Shown: positions 1 to 6,000 of the stretch, piece after piece
Position numbering within the stretch: position 1 is the stretch's first letter
How the letters are laid out: every line of letters begins with the position of its first letter
From: Limnohabitans sp.
GTDB lineage: Bacteria > Pseudomonadota > Gammaproteobacteria > Burkholderiales > Burkholderiaceae_C
Direction of reading: 5' to 3'
NCBI GenBank assembly: GCA_018883305.1
Contig: VEQI01000129.1
Location: 1-8,210, forward strand
Length of the DNA: 8,210 bases
Program-made: the position numbers and the translations under genes
Notes under the pieces: model-generated
What the model saw: only the letters and a program-made list of their open reading frames with translations
What the model was told of the DNA's origin: nothing
Database searches by the model: none

Positions 1-3000
1 TCATTGACGTTGGCCAGTGAGATCACCACCGCCAATGCCGAAGCGAGCTATCGTGTGCACAAGCGCGTGGAGCGCATTGCCACCATGGGTGAGTTTGTCA
101 ACGCGTTGAATGCGTCTACCTTGCTCAAGCCAGGCACCTCGGCGTCCTACAACGCTGTCACCGGTGAGTTGAAGATTCCGTTCAGTGCCGTGCTGGCGCT
201 GCCGGCGCTCACCCGTTCGCTGAACCTGAATCTGGCGGCCAATGCAGATCTGTCACTGTCCACGTCGGCGGTGGCCTCGGTCAATGTGAATGTAGGCGTC
301 GACTTTGATCTCATCCTCGCATTGGGTGGTGGCCAGTTCACGATGGCGCTGGACCATTTTGTGGCCTCGGCCGGTATCAGCGCCGATGTCAAGGACTTGG
401 AAGTGTTGGCCAAACTGGGCTTCGTGGCCTTGCAGGCGGGTGGCGTGGGAACGGGCTCTGAAGTGCATTTGGGCGCACGCCTAACGGCCTCGCTAGACCG
501 CACGCCTGGTGTGGTGGGCGGTGAGCGCTTCAATGTCACCAGCCTGCTGGCCGAGGCGCCCTCAGCCCTGCATTTTGGTTTCAGTGGGGATGCCTACGCG
601 CGCCTGCGCGGTCTGCAACTCAAGACGGCCGGTGCGGGTATGAACATTGGTGCGGGTCTGGAGTTGGGCCTGTATGTGCAGGACCTGACCAACTGGTCCA
701 GCTTCAAGCTGGTGACGACGAGTCAGTTCGACATCAAGAATGCGGCGCAACGGCAGGCCCTGGGTCTGACCGACCGTGATGTGGTGGCCGTGTTGCCCGA
801 CCTGGGGGCCGTGCTGGACCTCAGCCGCCTGAGCTTCTCGGACATCATGGGCGGCTTGCGCATGGTACTGGATGTGATGGACACGGCGGTGGGCGAGCAG
901 GCTTTCTATACCCAGAAGCTGCCGTTGCTGGACCATTCGCTCAGTGACATTCTGAATTTTGGTGACACCCTCCTGGCGCGCATTGAAAAGGCCGGCGCCA
1001 CGCCCGCTGGCGCACTGGATGAAGCTGAAAAAATCATCGAGGAAGCGCTGGGACTGCCCCCCGACATGCTGGACTTCACGCTTGACAGCGCGGGCAAACG
1101 TCTGTTGCTGGACCTGCAACTGCAGCAAAGCGTGACCAACGATTTCCGTGTCAACCTGGATCTGGCCACGCTGGCCGGCATGGTGGGTTTGGAGTTGCCG
1201 GGCGATTTCGCCAATTTGCTGGATGCCTCCGGCAAGGCGGCTGGCACCTATACCGTGGGCGCCAGTCTGGTGGCTCGCGTGGCCATTGCGCTGCCGGGTG
1301 CCGCTGTCGGCACGCCTTTGGTATCTCTGGTGGATTACGACGAGCAAACAGGCAAGGGGACGCACCTGGACCTCTCGGCCAGCCTGCGCGCCAGTGACCT
1401 CATGCTGAGTTTCAGTGTGGGCAAGGTGGCCTTGGGCGTCTTCAACGGCAAGGTGGTCATCGACGAAGATGGCAAGATCGACACCCTGGCGCCAGCGGTG
1501 CTGCGTGTGGCACTGGACAAGGGCGTGCCTAAGATCTCGGCCAAGGGGGCGTTGGACATTGATCTGCCGGTCAATCTGGTGGCTTTGTCGCGGCAGATCC
1601 CGCTGGGCAACCTGCACATCTACACCGACCCCACGCTGGGCTCGGCGGGGTTGCCCACGTTGCTCGCCCAGATCGCAGGCTTGCAGGCGGGTAGCTCAGC
1701 CCTCAAGCTGGAGCTGCCAGACTTCAGCCGTGCGGTTCCCAGCGATGTCTCTTTGCTGGACGTCATCTATGACCCGAGCTTCCTGCTGGATGGCATTGAC
1801 CTCGGTTTGGGGACTGTGCAAGACATTTTCCAAAATAGCCTAACGGTGGACATTCCGTTTATCGGCACCCACCTGGCGGACGCCGGGCAGCTGATCGGCA
1901 ACTTGCGGGCGGGTCTGTTGACCGATTTACGCGCCAAGTTGTCGGGTCCGGGCAAACCCATCGAACTGGCCCGTGAAGCCCTGTTCAATACCTTCAAGGG
2001 GTTGGGCATCCTGATGGACACCAACCAGGACAAGGCCATCACCATTGACGACGTCATGGTGGCGTTCTACAGCGAGGCTGGCGTCAAGACCATGGTCTGG
2101 ACACCGGGCATGACATTGCCCAAAACCGGCGTGGATTCCATCCGATTCGACATGGATCTGGGTGGACGTGTGCTGGGACTGGGTGTGGACATCCCGCTGG
2201 ATCTGAACCTGCCGGGCTTGACGCTGAACATCGATGGCGGTTTCTCGCTCAGCGCCGATTGGCAGTTCGATTTCGGTTTTGGTCTTTCAGCCTCCAGTGG
2301 CTTCTTCCTGACCACCAACGCCAACAAGGACGATCCTGAACTCAGTCTGGATGTTCGCGCATTCCTGGATGGAGACCCCAAAGATGCGGATGTGATCACG
2401 CCCTTCGAGGGCAAGGGCAAGCTGCTGTTCTTTGAAGCCTCAGTGAAAGATCAGTACGTGGACCCTGTGACCGGTGCCAAGGGCAGCGGATTGTCCGGTC
2501 ATCTGGCGCTGGACCTGACCGGCGACAAGTCCAACCGACTGACGTTGGATGCGGTGCTGTCCAACCCGACCAAGGCTTTCCAGGTGAACTTTGGTGTGGC
2601 CGCCAACATGGATCTGGCGGTTTCGCTGGCGGCCACGGGCCTGCCGGCGTTGAAGGCAGATCTGGTGTTGGGCTGGGACTGGCATCTGGGGGACAAGCGC
2701 GTCACCTTGCCAGACGTCTCGATCAACAACATCCGCCTGGACTTGCGTTCGTCGGTGATGGACTTCCTCATGCCCATTGCCAAGAAAGTGGCGCAAACGG
2801 TGGAGCCCTTCCGCGATGTGGTCAATGCGCTGACCACCCCCATCGTGGGGTTGGACCTGGTGTTGCCCAAGGACCCGACGCTGCGTGGTCTGATCGACAT
2901 GGTGTGGAACATCGCGATGGCTGACAAGCCGCCCATCAACTGGGCCTTCCTGGATGCGGTGAAATTCGCGCTGGACATGCCGTCCATCCTCCAGTCTCTG

Positions 3001-6000
3001 ATGTCATTTGGCGCGGGTGTGCCCATCGGCAGCATCAAGGGGCTGCTGTCCGGTCAAGTCACCTTTGAACGCAGCGCAGCGCTGGACCTGGAACTCAATG
3101 ACTCGTCGTCGATCATCGGCATGTTCAATGCCAAGCTGTCGCAGGTGAAAAACCAGGCCTCAGGCGGTAAGGCCCTGACGACGGCCGCCCGCTCGGGGCT
3201 GCAGTTCATGCCCTACATCACGGATATTTCGAACTGGGCCAAAATTTTCAGTGGCGGCAATGCCACCTTGTTCACCTACGAAATGCCCTACCTGGAGTTC
3301 GAGCTTTACAACTTCGACGTCCTGGTGTTCGAGGCCAATCTGGCGGTAATGTCTGCAGGCATCATCCCCATTCCTCTGGTGATCCCGGTCTATGCTTTCG
3401 GTGGGGTACGGCTCTACGCTGATTTGTCCTTTGGCTTTGACACATACGGTGTTCAAAAAGCGTTCCAGGGCGGTAGCGTGCTGGATGTTCTGGACGGGTT
3501 CTATGTCAATGACTGGTCCATGCCAACGTTCAAGAACGGTGCATTTGTGCCGGGAACTGGCGGTCTGGAAAAACCCGAGCTGGGCATCAGCATCGAGATC
3601 GGTTTGAAGGCGGGCATCGGCCTGGCTGGCATCAAGGCCGGCCTGGGGGCCAGTCTGCAACTCAAGGTGGATGCTGACTTGAACGACATCAAGGTGGGCA
3701 CAGTCACTCGCGATGCTGAAGGTCAATTCGTCTCGGTGACCTACAAAGGCGATGGCAAGGTGCGCGCCTCGGAAATGCTGGCCATGATGGCTTACCCTGG
3801 CCTGATCCCGGGTGTGCCTGGCGGTGTGTTCAACTTGTTCGACCTCAAGATCACGCCCTACATCAATGGCTACCTGTGGGCCAAGATTCTGGTCCTCAAT
3901 GTCAATGTGCCGCTGTTCAGCCTCAAGCTGGGTGAAATCAACCTGCCGGCGCCAACGGTCAAACCCGTGCTGGGTCACATGGAGGGCAGCACCCTGGTGC
4001 TCAATGCGGGCTCGCGGGCCGCAGAGCGCCTGTTCATCAACACCCAGGATGGGGCCGAGTCTTTCATCCTGAGTGGCCGGGAGGGGACCAATACGGTGGG
4101 CGTGGAATTCCAGGGCTTCTATCAGGAGTTCGCCGGGGTCACGCGTGTGTTGGTGGATCTGGGTGAAGGCAATGACACCCTGGACGCTTCACGTTTGAAG
4201 GGCACCATGACGCTGGATGTGACCGGTGGTGCAGGCAACGATACCGTGTTGCTGGGCGCAGGCGGTGGCAAGGTGGTGGACCTGCTGGGCGACAACACGC
4301 TGCGCGCCATGGCCACCAGCGCCGCTTCCGTCATGTTGGTCAGCGGTCGGGGGCGTGACAAGCTCTATGGAGGTCTGGGCAACGACGTGTTGTATGCCGG
4401 CGCTGGCGCCAATGAGTTGGATGGAGGCGGTGGCAACGACACCTTGTATGCCTTGCAAGGCATCAACAAGCTGATCGGCGGCAATGGCGAAGACACCTAT
4501 GTGTTCAGCGGTTCGCTGGGTGTGAACGTCCTGACCGAGAACGGCAAGGACGCCAGCCATGTGGACTTCTCTGGCAGCTTGCCCGCGAGCTTGCTGGGCA
4601 TCGTGGGGCCCTTGCCGGGCGCGCCCACGGTGTCCATTCCCGCCGCTTACAACGTGGTGGTGGGAGAGGCCTCTGCGCTGAACTTCTATGGCAAGCCCTT
4701 CGGCGGCGATCTGGCAGGCAATGCCACGGTGACCTTGTCTTTGGCGGCGGGTACGCTTCAAGCTGCCAGCGCCGATGGCGTGACCGTGTCTGGCGCCAAC
4801 ACGGCAAAGATGACCTTCACGGGCACGCTGGAGAAACTCAACACTTACTTCACCGCGATTGATCGCGTGAAAGTGGTGTATGCGGGTGCGGACGCCAGCC
4901 AACAACTCAAGGTGCTGGTGGACCAAGATGGCAAGACCACGCAAGCCAATGCGCAACTGTTGGCCAGCGTTACTTCCAGCGTGGCGCAGGACTGGACCGA
5001 AATGGCCGTGGGCTCAGACATCCTGGTGGCCATCTCCAACACGTCTGACACCGAGTTGGGCGTGTACGTGTCGCGCGACATGGGCCTGAACTGGGTATCG
5101 GTCAATGTGCCTCGTGGTGCTGACTACCAGGCGGTGTCCATTTCGCCGGATGGACATCAGATGGTGGCCTTCACCAAGACGGGTGACTATGTCATATCGA
5201 AAGACGCTGGGGTGACCTGGACGACAGGTAAGGCACCTTCGGACAACTACTCGGAAGTCCTCATGCTGGACGATGCCAGTCTGGTGACCTTGGACCAGAC
5301 GGGCAGCAACCGTTACTTCTATTTCAAAAACGTGTTCAACTGGGGTTGGAAGACGGATTACTTCCCGGGCCTCATGCGTGTGCTGGAGGTCGACGGCAAG
5401 ACTTGGCGTACCGTCACAGGTGCGGCGAATGCCAACTGGACGGCCATGACCGCCAACGCCGATGGCTCACGCCTGCTGGCAGCCAGCGGGGCCTCATCCA
5501 ACAACGGGACGGCTGGTGCACTTTACCTGGGTGTGCCAGGGTCGGATGGTCTCTCTTGGTCGGACTGGAAAAACATCACGCCCACAGAGGTTTCCAACGG
5601 CAACTGGGTCGCGGTTGACATGGATGCCACTGGCACGCATTTGGTGGCTGCCCGGGCGGGGGGGCAGCTCTATCTGGCTGACACCACACAAGCCAATTGG
5701 AAGTGGAGAGAGAGCGGTTTGTCGGGGAACTGGACCTCGGTCTGGATGAGCGACGACGCACAAACTTTGGCGGCCACAGCCAACGGCGCATCGGGCGGTG
5801 TGTGGATTTCTCGTAACGGTGGTGTCACCTGGACCTGCGCGACGGGTAGCTTTGCCGCGGGCCTGGACTGGCGAGGCGCCACGGTGGACCTGGCGAGTGG
5901 CGACGTGGTGGCCATGGCCAGTGGTAAACCCATCTATCGATTCAAGCCCGTGGCGACTGGGGCGGCGCCCAACATCGTGTTGGCGGACACCCTGTATGCA

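Noticed and set aside
88..90. In-frame ATG as a possible gene start
   Set aside because: No convincing Shine-Dalgarno upstream, no signal peptide follows, and the same frame and composition continue upstream to base 1.
562..1617. 351-residue open frame on the minus strand
   Set aside because: It is antisense to the coherent + strand frame. Its His/Gln/Arg-rich composition is the usual shadow of G+C-rich codons, and no domain or ribosome binding site is recognisable.
3352..3410. Transmembrane helix in the hydrophobic run near 'IIPIPLVIPVYAF'
   Set aside because: It contains several prolines and sits within a beta-rich block; a buried strand is more likely than a membrane span.
3160..3978. 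272-residue open frame on the minus strand
   Set aside because: Shadow of the + strand gene in a region avoiding TTA/CTA/TCA codons; His/Gln/Asp-rich low-sense protein with no motifs.
4345..4506. DNA-level tandem or CRISPR-like repeat of 27 bp
   Set aside because: The periodicity is at protein level (RTX nonads). The nucleotide units are diverged and there is no repeat-spacer structure.
4189..4956. 255-residue minus-strand frame opposite the RTX region
   Set aside because: Its repetitive His/Gly/Gln pattern is simply the antisense of the RTX Gly-Asn-Asp repeats.
4990..5943. Sialidase or other glycosidase based on Asp-boxes
   Set aside because: Asp-boxes are only structural. I could not find the arginine triad, Tyr/Glu pair or FRIP-type motif needed for a sialidase.
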